In this document: positions 1-7,802 of the stretch, piece by piece
Numbering within the stretch: the first letter of the stretch is position 1
Layout of the letters: every line of letters begins with the position of its first letter
From: DATARH01 sp963746885
GTDB lineage: Bacteria; Pseudomonadota; Alphaproteobacteria; ATCC43930; CGMCC-115725
Reading direction: 5' to 3'
Assembly (NCBI GenBank): GCA_963746885.1
Contig: CAVVDM010000004.1
Span: 558,001-622,000 of the forward strand
DNA length: 64,000 bases
Position numbers and translations under genes: made by a program
The notes under the pieces: model-generated
The model's database searches: none
Seen by the model: only the letters and a program-made list of their open reading frames with translations
Told to the model about the DNA's origin: nothing

Positions 1-2
1 CC

Positions 3-998
3 GAGCCCGCGACCAGCCATATCCGGCAGAATTTCTGCCAGGGCGCCTATCCGGTGCACGAGGCGCACGGGCTGATCTTCGCCTATCTCGGCCCGCCCGA
101 GAAGAAGCCGCCGTTTCCCGAACTCGACACCTTTGGCCATCCCGCCGGCAACCGCTTTCTGCCGGTCAAGATGCGCCTGCCGTGCAACTGGCTGCAGATC
201 GTCGAGAATGCCTGCGACCCGATCCACAACGCCTATCTGCACGCGATCGTCAGCGGCTATCAGTTCTCGCCGGCCTTCGCGGTGCCGCCGGCGCTCGATT
301 TCATCGAGACGCCGCTCGGCTTCCTGTCGATGGCGACACGGCGGGTCGGCGACAAGGTGTTTATCCGCGCCAGCGACATCATCCTGCCCAACCTCGCGCA
401 GTTCGCCTCCGGCCAGAACCCGGCCGACACCGACTGCTTCAACATCGCTTGCAGCTTCACCCGTTGGGTGGTGCCGATCGACGACCACAACTCGTTTTAT
501 ACCGGGCTCACGCACGTCAATGACCGCACCGACCCCGAGGGCGTGCGCGACCCCGCGCTCTATGGCGTCGACAAGATGAACTTCATCGGCCAGACCGCCG
601 ACCGCCCCTATGAGGAGCGCCAATTGCAGCCCGGCGATTACGACGCCCTCGTGAGCCAGGGCGCGATCGCCGACCGCAACAACGAGCACCTCGGCACGAC
701 CGACCGCGGCATCGTCATGTTCCGCCGCATGCTGCGCCAGGCGATCGACGCGGTGCAGAACGACGAAGTCCCCGAGTTGCCGCGGCTTTACGGCAACGAC
801 CCGGTGCGCACCTACAATTACGAGTTGGTGTTTCAGTTGCCCTCGCAATCCAATATCCGCGATCTCGGCGCGCTGCAGGAATTCGGCCGGCGCGCCACCG
901 AGATCGTGATCGAGACCGACCAATTGCCGCCGCTCGAACGCGAAGCGGTGTCGCGCGAGCGCATCGCCCGGCTGCTTGCCGACGAGTTGGTAGGTTGA
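3..998 (+). CDS. Aromatic ring-hydroxylating oxygenase alpha subunit, 3' part (partial at window edge)
   Basis: The window opens inside this gene: the frame is open from base 3 to the TGA at 996-998, leaving about 331 C-terminal residues. The visible part is the catalytic domain of a Rieske non-haem iron oxygenase. The mononuclear iron site appears as D-x2-H-x4-H in ENACDPIHNAYLH (bases about 205-245). The Rieske [2Fe-2S] domain should lie to the left of the window. The domain looks more like the LigXa/phenoxybenzoate dioxygenase or O-demethylase type than the naphthalene dioxygenase type; this is recognition from memory. A RidA gene overlaps its stop and a PDR-type reductase follows, so the three probably form one operon for oxidising an aromatic or aryl-ether compound. 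The substrate cannot be read from sequence. Confidence 0.85.
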   Translation, partial: EPATSHIRQNFCQGAYPVHEAHGLIFAYLGPPEKKPPFPELDTFGHPAGNRFLPVKMRLPCNWLQIVENACDPIHNAYLHAIVSGYQFSPAFAVPPALDFIETPLGFLSMATRRVGDKVFIRASDIILPNLAQFASGQNPADTDCFNIACSFTRWVVPIDDHNSFYTGLTHVNDRTDPEGVRDPALYGVDKMNFIGQTADRPYEERQLQPGDYDALVSQGAIADRNNEHLGTTDRGIVMFRRMLRQAIDAVQNDEVPELPRLYGNDPVRTYNYELVFQLPSQSNIRDLGALQEFGRRATEIVIETDQLPPLEREAVSRERIARLLADELVG

Positions 999-1399
999 GC
1001 GCTACGATGCCGTTCATCACCACCAGGAACGATGCGGCGCGCGCCGCTTTGGGCAGCGACATCGTGATGGCCGGCGGCTGGGGGTTCATCACGAACCTGC
1101 TGCCGATCGACCTCGACAACGATCGCACGCCGCTGCCCGAGGGGGTCGAGCGGCAGGTGCAGCAGATCTTCGCCAATCTCGACGTGTTGCTCGCCGCCGC
1201 CGGCCTCGCCCGCGACAACGTCGTCAGCGTGCGGGTCTATCTGACCGAGTTTCCGCGGCTCTACGAGCGCATGAACGCCGCCTATATCGGCAATTTCCCG
1301 CCCGACCGGCTGCCGGCGCGCAGCGTCGTCGGCGTCGCCCATCTGGTGCGCGGTGCGCAGGTGGCAATGGATTTCGTGCTGTGCGAGGCGCGCCCGTAA
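995..1399 (+). CDS. RidA/YjgF/UK114-family protein
   Basis: This 134-residue protein has the RidA fold length and the C-terminal signature LPARSVVGVAHL, which carries the arginine that binds the substrate carboxylate in active RidA enzymes. Characterised members hydrolyse reactive enamine/imine intermediates. Versions inside catabolic operons, as here between oxygenase and reductase, often act on pathway intermediates, but a specific role is inference. A TTG start at 995 overlaps the oxygenase stop (TTGA). The ATG at 1007 is an equally good start and gives 130 residues. The reductase starts 10 bases downstream, so the three genes are probably co-transcribed and translationally coupled. Confidence 0.85.
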   Translation: MSATMPFITTRNDAARAALGSDIVMAGGWGFITNLLPIDLDNDRTPLPEGVERQVQQIFANLDVLLAAAGLARDNVVSVRVYLTEFPRLYERMNAAYIGNFPPDRLPARSVVGVAHLVRGAQVAMDFVLCEARP

Positions 1400-1409
1400 T
1401 CGACCGGCG

Positions 1410-2354
1410 ATGACGCTTTCGCTGCTCGTCAAATCGATCACCTTCGAGGCCGAGGATGTCGTCTCGCTCGACCTGCGGCCGGAGGGCGGCGGGCCGCTGC
1501 CGCCGTTCAGCGCCGGCGCGCATATCGACCTCGAGCTCGGCCCCGGACTGACGCGCAGCTATTCGCTGGCCAACCCGCAAGAGGAGCGCCACCGCTATGT
1601 GATCGGCGTGCAGAAGGACGCCGCCAGCCGCGGCGGGTCGCTGTTCATCCATGACCGCGTGCGGGTCGGGCAGGTGCTGGGCGCGAGCATGCCGCGCAAC
1701 AATTTTCCGCTCGTCGAGGATGCCGCCGAGACGATCCTGTTCGCCGGCGGGATCGGCATCACGCCGGTCTGGTGCATGGTGCAGCGGCTCACTGCGCTCG
1801 GCCGCCCCTGGCGGCTCCATTACGCGGTGCGCACGCGGCGCCGCGCCGCCTTTCTCGACCGCATCACCGCGCTCGGCACCGCCGGGTTCCATCTGCATGT
1901 CGATGACGAGGCGGACGGGCGCGTGTTCGACCTCGCGCCGATCGTCGCCGACGCGCCGCCGGGGGCGCAGCTCTATTGCTGCGGGCCATCACCGATGCTT
2001 GCCGCCTTCGAGGCGGCGACCGCCTCACGCCCGGCAGAGACGGTCCACACCGAATATTTCGCCGCGAAAGAGCCCGTCGCAGCCAAGGGCGGTTTCGCGG
2101 TCGTTCTGGCGCGACAAGGCCGCACGATCTTTGTTCCCGAGGGGGCGACGATCATCGATGCACTGCGCGACAACGGGATCGATGCGCCGCACTCCTGCCT
2201 CGAGGGGGTCTGCGGCACGTGCGAGACCACGGTGCTCGACGGCATCCCCGAGCATCGCGACCTGGTGCTCAGCGCGCGCGAGCGGGCCAGCAACCGAACG
2301 ATGATGATCTGCTGCTCGGGCTGCCAGGGAGACCGGCTGGTGCTCGATCTGTAA
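1410..2354 (+). CDS. Phthalate dioxygenase reductase-type ferredoxin oxidoreductase (VanB-like)
   Basis: This is a 314-residue electron-transfer partner for the oxygenase at the left edge. Domain order is FMN-binding barrel (residues about 1-100, with RSYSLAN for flavin), NAD-binding domain (about 105-220, with FAGGIGITP and the YCCGPSPML motif) and a C-terminal plant-type [2Fe-2S] ferredoxin (about 230-314, cysteines in CLEGVCGTCE plus a later CC near residue 300). That order defines the phthalate dioxygenase reductase/VanB class, which passes electrons from NAD(P)H through FMN to the Rieske centre. The ATG at 1410 is preferred over an upstream in-frame ATG at 1353 because it leaves the RidA gene intact and starts directly at the barrel. 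It is convergent with a broken tspO. Confidence 0.9.
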   Translation: MTLSLLVKSITFEAEDVVSLDLRPEGGGPLPPFSAGAHIDLELGPGLTRSYSLANPQEERHRYVIGVQKDAASRGGSLFIHDRVRVGQVLGASMPRNNFPLVEDAAETILFAGGIGITPVWCMVQRLTALGRPWRLHYAVRTRRRAAFLDRITALGTAGFHLHVDDEADGRVFDLAPIVADAPPGAQLYCCGPSPMLAAFEAATASRPAETVHTEYFAAKEPVAAKGGFAVVLARQGRTIFVPEGATIIDALRDNGIDAPHSCLEGVCGTCETTVLDGIPEHRDLVLSARERASNRTMMICCSGCQGDRLVLDL

Positions 2355-2788
2355 AGCCGGCCGCATCGCCTTTAGAGACCAGATGGCGAAATTCAGCGCG
2401 GTCGCAAACGCGACCCACACCGCCAGCGGCGCCAGGCACCATGCGGCAATTCGGTCAAGCCTTAGAAACACGATGATCGTCGCCACAATGACCAGCAGTT
2501 GCGGCACGATGTTCAGGAGGCCGAGCGCCGGGCTGTGCGCGGCAAAAAACATCCAGGACCAGGTGGCATTGAGAACCAGCTGAGCGAAAAACAGGCTCAA
2601 TCCGAGGCGGCGTCGTAGTGCCCGTCGGTCCAGCCGCAGAACCCGCCAGACCGCAAAGGCCATATCAGGTTGGGATACGTGGCAAGCTGGCCGGTCACCG
2701 AGGCGATGGCGACCGGGATTACGGCGAAGGCGAGAAAAACCGCGTTAAGGGTCCGCCCGCTGCCGCTCATCGGGCCGGCAAAGTCCAC
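2355..2788 (-). pseudogene. tspO/MBR-family membrane protein, disrupted
   Basis: Two minus-strand frames together match TspO, the tryptophan-rich sensory protein. The first (2788 leftward) gives a membrane start ending GQLATYPNL. The second (2663 leftward) gives MAFAVWRV followed by the typical LNATWSWMFFA and ALNFAIWSL segments. The about 30 residues that normally sit between them, including the conserved NPPNW-type loop, are missing and the frame changes at the join near 2660-2670. This is consistent with an internal deletion of about 90 bp that is not a multiple of three. The normal stop is also gone: the second frame runs on antisense into the reductase gene to 2025. Intact TspO binds porphyrins and regulates photosynthesis or stress genes; this copy should not make a functional protein. 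Confidence 0.75.
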
Positions 2789-3876
2789 AGACGAACGGGG
2801 CCGGTGCGGCCTCGAAGCATCTGCTCGCCGTGATCGAGCAGTCGGCTCACCAGCGAAGCGGCGGCTTCGGAAGATCTCGTTCCGATCGCATCGACGAGCG
2901 GGCTGCCGACGACGAGGGGCGTCTCGAGCGTGCGGGTCAACGCCTGCAATCGGCTCGCCGTATTGACGGTGTCGCCGATCACCGTGAACGACATGCTGTG
3001 CTCGCTGCCGACATCGCCGAGGACGGCCGGCCCGTAATTGAGGCCGATACCGATCGCGATCGGGGTCTCGCCCTCCCCAATGCGCTCTTCATTCCAGCCG
3101 TCGAGCGTTTCCAGCATCCTGCCGGCACAGATCAGCGCGTTGGCCGCGTCGTCTTCGCTCGGCGTCGGCACCCCGAACACGGCGAAGATCTCATCCCCGA
3201 TATACTTCTCGACGGTGCCGCCGCAGGCGAAGATCTGCGCCGTCATCCGCTCGTGAAACCGGCGCAGCAGCGTTACCACCGCCTCGGGCGGCATCGCCTC
3301 GGCCATCCGCGTGAAGCCGACAATATCGACAAACAGCACCGCCACAATCTGCCGCCGGACAGCCCCGAGCGGTTCATCCTGTGCAGCCAGAATCTCAACG
3401 ATGTTGGGCGAAAAGTAGCGTGACAGGTTGCTGCGCGCCCGCTCGGCCGCCGCATGGAGACGCTCGATTTCGCGCAGCTTTGCAATATCGGCGAGTGCCT
3501 TGCGGACGGTGATCTCAAGATCGTTGAGATCGACCGGCTTGGTGACGAAATCGAAGGCGCCGCGGTTCATCGCGGTGCGCAGGTTGGTCATGTCCCCGTA
3601 GGCTGAGACGATGATCGCCCGCACCGGCGATTTCCGCTCGCGCAATTCGCTGAGCAGGGTGAGGCCGTCCATCACCGGCATGTTGATGTCGAGCAGCATT
3701 AGCTCGATGTCCGGCTCCGCCGCCAGCGCCTCCAGGGCTTCCTCGCCGTGATGGGCAAAGCGGAATGCGAACTCGCCGGCGCGGATCTGGCGGCGAAAGC
3801 GCTGCCGGATCAGCACTTCGAAATCGGCTTCGTCATCGACGCCGAGGATCTTCACCGGGTCGGTCAATGCGAGCAT
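2767..3876 (-). CDS. Receiver domain-class III adenylate/guanylate cyclase
   Basis: This is a 369-residue signalling protein. Residues about 8-125 form a response-regulator receiver: acidic pair in GVDDEAD, phospho-acceptor aspartate in LLDINMP, and the lysine in FVTKPVD. A short coiled linker leads to a class III nucleotide cyclase domain (about 185-369), with the metal-binding stretch VDIVGFTRMAE and the purine/metal stretch FTVIGDTVNTASRL. It should make cAMP (or cGMP) under control of phosphorylation. I place the start at the ATG at 3876, which overlaps the original stop of the upstream receiver gene (3864-3866) by 13 bases, an arrangement for coupled translation. As the DNA now reads, a 13-bp duplication upstream fuses both genes into one longer frame that begins at 4365 or 4269. 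Confidence 0.85.
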   Translation of the reverse strand: MLALTDPVKILGVDDEADFEVLIRQRFRRQIRAGEFAFRFAHHGEEALEALAAEPDIELMLLDINMPVMDGLTLLSELRERKSPVRAIIVSAYGDMTNLRTAMNRGAFDFVTKPVDLNDLEITVRKALADIAKLREIERLHAAAERARSNLSRYFSPNIVEILAAQDEPLGAVRRQIVAVLFVDIVGFTRMAEAMPPEAVVTLLRRFHERMTAQIFACGGTVEKYIGDEIFAVFGVPTPSEDDAANALICAGRMLETLDGWNEERIGEGETPIAIGIGLNYGPAVLGDVGSEHSMSFTVIGDTVNTASRLQALTRTLETPLVVGSPLVDAIGTRSSEAAASLVSRLLDHGEQMLRGRTGPVRLWTLPAR

Positions 3877-4269
3877 CCCGGGTCCGAGGGCGCCTGCAAT
3901 TGGCGCAGCTGAGCCTTCAGCAATTCGAAATCGACCGGCTTCGTGATGAACTCCGCCGCGCCGATATTCGGCCGCCCGTCGTCGCCGCCCGTCGTCGCCA
4001 TAAGCGGTCACCATCATGACGGGCAGTTCCGGGAACCGCCGTTTGACCTCGTGCAACAGCGTCAGCCCATCCATGCCCGGCATGTTGATATCCGACAGGA
4101 TCACGATCAACTCCGGCTTGATCTCGTCGGCGAGCCGTTCGAGAGCCTGCTCGCCCGAGACGGCGAAATGCATGACGTAGTCGCCGCGGCGGACCTCGCG
4201 GCGGAACTGCTGGCGGAAGAGGTCGGCGACATCAGGCTCGTCATCGACGATCAGGATGCTGACGCTCAT
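3864..4269 (-). pseudogene. Single-domain response regulator, frameshifted by a 13-bp tandem duplication
   Basis: From the ATG at 4269 the frame encodes a receiver: SILIVDDEPD with the acidic pair, then LSDINMPGMDG with the phospho-acceptor aspartate, then VMMVTAYGDDG. At that point the 13-mer GGCGACGACGGGC (coding strand) occurs twice in tandem. With one copy removed the frame continues as GRPNIGAAEFITKPVDFELL, including the invariant Lys-Pro, and stops at 3864-3866, giving a normal CheY-type regulator of about 130 residues. With two copies the reading frame instead continues, with garbled residues, into the next gene. It sits directly after the histidine kinase (29-base overlap) and was probably that kinase's partner. 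Whether the duplication is in the cell or is an assembly error cannot be told from the sequence. Confidence 0.8.
3974..3999. repeat. 13-bp perfect tandem duplication inside the receiver gene
   Basis: On the plus strand GCCCGTCGTCGCC occurs at 3974-3986 and again at 3987-3999 with no mismatch. Removing either copy restores a canonical receiver frame across the site. Confidence 0.95.
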
Positions 4270-5548
4270 GCGTCGCGCCCGTGACGGCCGGTGCGCAGCG
4301 CGGCAGTCGAACGGTGAATTCGGTGAATTCGCCGAGCCCGCTGTCGACCTCGATCGTTCCGCCATGCTGCTGGGTCACGATGTCGTAGCTGATCGAGAGG
4401 CCGAGCCCGGTGCCCTCGCCGGTCGGCTTCGTCGTGAAAAACGGTTGGAACAGCTTGTCGCGAATGTCGGGCGGGATGCCGGTGCCGTTGTCGCGGATGC
4501 GGATTTCGATCGCGTCGCCGAGATCGCGGGTCGCCACCGACAAGGTCGGCCGGAGCGGCGTGTTACCGTTCTCCCGCGCACGCTTGTGGGCCGCGTAGAA
4601 GCCGTTGCCGAACAGATTGAGGAAGACGCGGGTCATTTCCTGCGGCGCCAGCGCGATGGGCTTCAGCGCCGCCGCGTAGTCGCGCTCCAGGGTGATATTG
4701 AAGCTCTGATCTTGCGCCCGGGCGCCGTGATAGGCGAGGTTGAGCGCCTCCTCGATCAGGTTGTTGAGGTCGACCTCGCGGCGCTCGCCGCTGACGCCGC
4801 GCGAGTGCTCCAGCATGCTCTTGACGATGCCGTCGGCGCGCCTGCCGTGCTGGGCGATCTTTTCGAGATTGCCGGTCAGCATCTCTACCGTGTCGTCGAG
4901 GTCGGCGCGCTTGTCCGCGTCGAGGGTTGCCAATGCCGGGGCAGCGCTCTCCTTTAGTTCGTCGAGCAATTCGACCGACAGCCCGGCGAAGTTGTTGACA
5001 AAGTTGAGCGGGTTCTTGATTTCGTGGGCGATGCCGGCGGTCAGTTGGCCGAGCGAGGCCATTTTTTCGGCCTGGATCAGGCTGGCTTGCGCCGCCCTCA
5101 GGTCACTCAACGCCGTCTCGGCAGCGTCGCGCGCCTCGCGCGTCTCGGTGATCAGCCGCGCGTTCTCCATCGCGATCACCGCCTGCGCCGCGAAAGTCCG
5201 GACCAGTTCGATCTCCTTGTCGGTGAACGGACGCACTTCTTGCCGGAAGATGGTAAATACGCCGACGAGGGAGCCATTCTTCAGCAGGGGCACGAACAGC
5301 ACGGTGCGAATGCCGCCAAGCTCGACCGCGGCGACAGTCAACGGGACGCGCTTGCTATAGGCCTCGCCCGCCGACAGGTCAGCGATCTGAAGAACCGACG
5401 GCTCGGCGAGGAAGGCGTGGCCGAGCGTCGTCGTCAACCGCGCCGGCTCGTTCGTCAGGTATTCGGCAAACGCCTCATCGAGGCGCTGCTGCAACTCGGC
5501 GTTGGCGCGCCGGAGATCGGCCAACTCGTCATTGAGCGTCGCGGTCAT
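4241..5548 (-). CDS. GAF-domain sensor histidine kinase
   Basis: This 435-residue kinase has a short N-terminal coiled region, a GAF sensor (about 25-150), a coiled linker, and a HisKA/HATPase_c core. The H-box is IAHEIKNPLNFVNNF near residue 185, the N-box is LNLFGNGFYAAHK, followed by DNGTGIPPDI and GTGLGLSIS for ATP binding. The GAF domain looks shortened at its start: the leader ELADLRRANAELQQRLDE joins directly to AFAEYLTNEP, which in related kinases lies midway through the GAF fold. No transmembrane segment is visible, so the protein is probably cytoplasmic. Its 3' end overlaps the receiver gene by 29 bases and the receiver-cyclase follows, suggesting a phosphorelay that ends in cyclic-nucleotide synthesis. 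Signal and targets are unknown. Confidence 0.9.
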   Translation of the reverse strand: MTATLNDELADLRRANAELQQRLDEAFAEYLTNEPARLTTTLGHAFLAEPSVLQIADLSAGEAYSKRVPLTVAAVELGGIRTVLFVPLLKNGSLVGVFTIFRQEVRPFTDKEIELVRTFAAQAVIAMENARLITETREARDAAETALSDLRAAQASLIQAEKMASLGQLTAGIAHEIKNPLNFVNNFAGLSVELLDELKESAAPALATLDADKRADLDDTVEMLTGNLEKIAQHGRRADGIVKSMLEHSRGVSGERREVDLNNLIEEALNLAYHGARAQDQSFNITLERDYAAALKPIALAPQEMTRVFLNLFGNGFYAAHKRARENGNTPLRPTLSVATRDLGDAIEIRIRDNGTGIPPDIRDKLFQPFFTTKPTGEGTGLGLSISYDIVTQQHGGTIEVDSGLGEFTEFTVRLPRCAPAVTGATHERQHPDRR

Positions 5549-5699
5549 TTCTCATCCCTGGCGCGCCCTAATTGCGACGCATGATACCTCGATCGGCGCC
5601 CGCCGCTGCCCGAGAAAGGCGAGCAGGTCGATCAGCTTAGACCAGATGTCCGTTGAGGCGATCGCCGGTTGAGGCGGCCCGCCTCGAAGTGTCGAGTAA

Positions 5700-5760
5700 G
5701 GCGTTTTGCAACGCTACGGGGGTTGCTCCGGCGACGGAGCCTATCCCCAGGCACTGAACG
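5700..5760 (+). promoter_or_regulatory. Structured leader just upstream of the IS110 transposase
   Basis: Two short hairpins sit in the 65 bases before the transposase ATG: GCGTT-TTGC-AACGC near 5702-5715 and GCTCC-GGCGAC-GGAGC near 5726-5741. The second is enclosed by GGGG and CCCC runs. It could affect transposase expression or be part of the left end. The function is inferred only from position and folding. Confidence 0.35.
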
Positions 5761-5769
5761 AGGCGGACC

Positions 5770-6879
5770 ATGACGGATGTTACGCTTTTCGTCGGCTTGG
5801 ACGTACACAAGAAGACGATCTCTGTGGCGATGGTGGAAGCGGCCGCGGGCGCAGAGGTACGCTTCTACGGCACGATCACCAACACGCCGGACACGATCCG
5901 CGGCTTATGCAAGAAGCTGACGAAAGATGGGCAGCAGCTGCATTTCTGCTATGAGGCAGGGCCGTGCGGGTATGGCGTGCAGCGTCAACTGACGCGGCTG
6001 GGACACCGTTGCGATGTGGTGGCGCCGGCGCTGATCCCGCGCAAGGTCGGCGACAAGGTGAAGACCGATCGGCGCGACGCGATGATGCTGGCCCAGACGT
6101 TGCGCGCCGGCCAACTGACGGCGGTGTGGGTGCCAGATGAGGCGCACGAAGCGATGCGCGATCTGGTGCGGCTGCGGGCGCAAGCGATGCGCGATCTGCG
6201 CAAGGCGCGCCAACAGCTGTTGAGCTTCCTGCTGCGCCACGGCCTGGTCTCGCCGTACGGACATTGGACCAAGATGCATCGGCGCTGGCTGGGCGAACTG
6301 GTCTTTGCCCATCCGGCGCAGCATTTGGCGCACGAGGAGATGTTGCAACGGATCGAGCGGGCCGAGGCGCTGTGCGACCGGCTGAAGGGAGCGATCATCG
6401 GGCTGGTGCCGCAATGGTCTCTCGCGCCCGTGGTGCAGGCGATCCAGGCGTTGCGCGGCGTCTCGCTGATCGTCGCTTCGGTGATCGTTGCCGAGGTCGG
6501 CTGTTTCAGCCGGTTCGACAACCCACGCCAGTTGATGGCCTATCTCGGGCTGAACCCCTCGGAGCATTCGAGCGGCGCCACGATCCGGCGCGGCGCCATC
6601 ACCAAGACCGGCAATGCGTTGGCACGGACCTGCCTGGTCGAAGCGGCCTGGACCTACCGCTTTCCGGCCCGCGTGACACAGATCATTCGCGACCGGCTCG
6701 TGGGTTTACCTGAGCCGATCCGCAACGTGGCCTGGAAGGCGCAGGTGAGACTTTCAGCGCGGTATCGCAAGCTGGTCGCCGCCGGCAAGCCGACACCCAA
6801 GGTGGTCGTGGCAATCGCGCGTGAACTGGTCGGCTTCATCTGGGCGATTGCCCGTATGGTGGAGCCGAAATTCGCCTGA
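5770..6879 (+). CDS. IS110-family transposase (DEDD recombinase)
   Basis: This is a 369-residue protein with the two-domain layout of IS110 transposases. The N-terminal RuvC-like DEDD domain shows FVGLDVHKK (first Asp), CYEAGPCGYG (Glu) and VKTDRRDAMMLA (Asp pair). A coiled region follows (about 120-200). The C-terminal Tnp domain has LIVASVIVAEVG and SSGATIRRGAITKTGN, containing the serine that acts as nucleophile in this family. The frame is intact and full length, so the element may be active. Enzymes of this family use an element-encoded bridge RNA to pair donor and target DNA (established for IS621). A candidate RNA region lies just downstream. Confidence 0.93.
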   Translation: MTDVTLFVGLDVHKKTISVAMVEAAAGAEVRFYGTITNTPDTIRGLCKKLTKDGQQLHFCYEAGPCGYGVQRQLTRLGHRCDVVAPALIPRKVGDKVKTDRRDAMMLAQTLRAGQLTAVWVPDEAHEAMRDLVRLRAQAMRDLRKARQQLLSFLLRHGLVSPYGHWTKMHRRWLGELVFAHPAQHLAHEEMLQRIERAEALCDRLKGAIIGLVPQWSLAPVVQAIQALRGVSLIVASVIVAEVGCFSRFDNPRQLMAYLGLNPSEHSSGATIRRGAITKTGNALARTCLVEAAWTYRFPARVTQIIRDRLVGLPEPIRNVAWKAQVRLSARYRKLVAAGKPTPKVVVAIARELVGFIWAIARMVEPKFA

Positions 6880-6885
6880 CAGCGA

Positions 6886-7140
6886 CGCTGCAAAAAGGGC
6901 TTGGCTAGCAAGGAGGTGACGCGGCGACATTGAGGACTATCTTCGGCGCCCAGTGCGGACGGCAGGATGAGGAGGTTGGGGAACCCTCGATCCGGGTTGG
7001 AGCAGGCTCCACAGCCGACGCACGTTCGTTAGACAGAGGAAGCCCCGCGACGAACCTTGGTCATGCGGTACCAACCCGCGGATAAGAGCCAGATCAACCG
7101 TCGTCCATGCTTCCTGCCGTCCGCATTGGGCACTGATATA
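6886..7140 (+). ncRNA. Candidate IS110 bridge-RNA region, 3' of the transposase
   Basis: The non-coding tail after the transposase is rich in nested inverted repeats. A 20-bp repeat with one mismatch pairs 6948-6967 with 7112-7131. Inside it are AACCC/GGGTT and GGAGC/GCTCC stems near 6983-7012, and TTGGT/ACCAA near 7056-7074. Bridge RNAs of the IS1111 subgroup lie downstream of the transposase gene and contain loops matching target and donor DNA. That this is such an RNA, and that this element belongs to that subgroup, is inference from position and folding. The limits are approximate. Confidence 0.4.
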
Positions 7141-7260
7141 ACCAAGTATCACCTGAAAAACAGGTCGCAGACACTTGCCCTGATCTTGACATCACGGACA
7201 TAAGAACCCGGTGTACACTGTTCCGGGAAAGATCATTTCGGCGGTCGGAGGCGCTGCGCG

Positions 7261-7716
7261 ATGCGGGTAAGGAACGGTGAGCGCACCTTTCTCGACGCGC
7301 GGGCAAAAGCGGAAGCCGCCGACGCCGTAACGACGCCGGATTATTACACGCAGCTGCCGCAAATCCGTCTGACCGCCAATTCGGTGCACCACCCGACGCA
7401 GGCCGAGACAACGATGGACGTAACGCTCGACGGCAACGACGTTGCCGCGCTGGTCGAGTGTGCGATCCGGCATCCTGCCCCGAATATGCGATACGCCGTG
7501 CTGGCCGCAATCTGGAACCACCCGGACTCGCTTCGACAGATATTCCAGTTCGGCCTTACGGCGCCGCCCGCCTATGGGGAAATCCGCCAGATCGTGGCCG
7601 AGGAGCTTGATAAGCGCTTGCAGATGCCGGAACGTGCGGCGGCCAAGCCGGCCGGCGACGCGCTGCTGCCCCGGATGCCCTTGCCGGCGCATCTGCGCCA
7701 TCGCGAGCGGCAATAA
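7261..7716 (+). CDS. Hypothetical protein
   Basis: I do not recognise this 151-residue protein. The ATG at 7261 is supported by a GGAGG 9 bases upstream (7247-7251). An alternative in-frame ATG at 7414 would give about 100 residues. The central part (VAALVECAIRHPAPNMRYAV onward) looks helical and soluble, and the C-terminus is basic. There is no signal peptide, membrane segment or cysteine motif. It lies between the IS110 element and the DUF35/thiolase pair, separated from the latter by about 85 bases. Third-position GC bias is like that of neighbouring genes, which supports real coding. Confidence 0.5.
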   Translation: MRVRNGERTFLDARAKAEAADAVTTPDYYTQLPQIRLTANSVHHPTQAETTMDVTLDGNDVAALVECAIRHPAPNMRYAVLAAIWNHPDSLRQIFQFGLTAPPAYGEIRQIVAEELDKRLQMPERAAAKPAGDALLPRMPLPAHLRHRERQ

Positions 7717-7802
7717 TTGACGCCGGGTGCGGCGGCGGCTGACATCGCCGCGGCAGCCTCGGAAAACCCAAGGCCCCCAGGGCGAACAAGCAGGCGAACA
7801 CA

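Larger units (their letters stand above)
5640..7190 (+). mobile_element. IS110-family insertion sequence (ends approximate)
   Basis: The element consists of a DEDD transposase gene (5770-6879), a structured leader of about 60 bp before it and about 250-300 bp of structured non-coding DNA after it. IS110-family elements usually lack conventional terminal inverted repeats and long target duplications, so the exact ends cannot be read. The left limit is set just after the kinase promoter region and the right limit before the next gene's upstream region. Both are guesses to within perhaps 100 bp. Confidence 0.6.

Noticed and set aside
7186..7228. TTGACA ... TACACT as a promoter for the unknown gene at 7261
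   Set aside because: The spacing is about 22 bases instead of 16-18, so it is not a convincing sigma-70 promoter.
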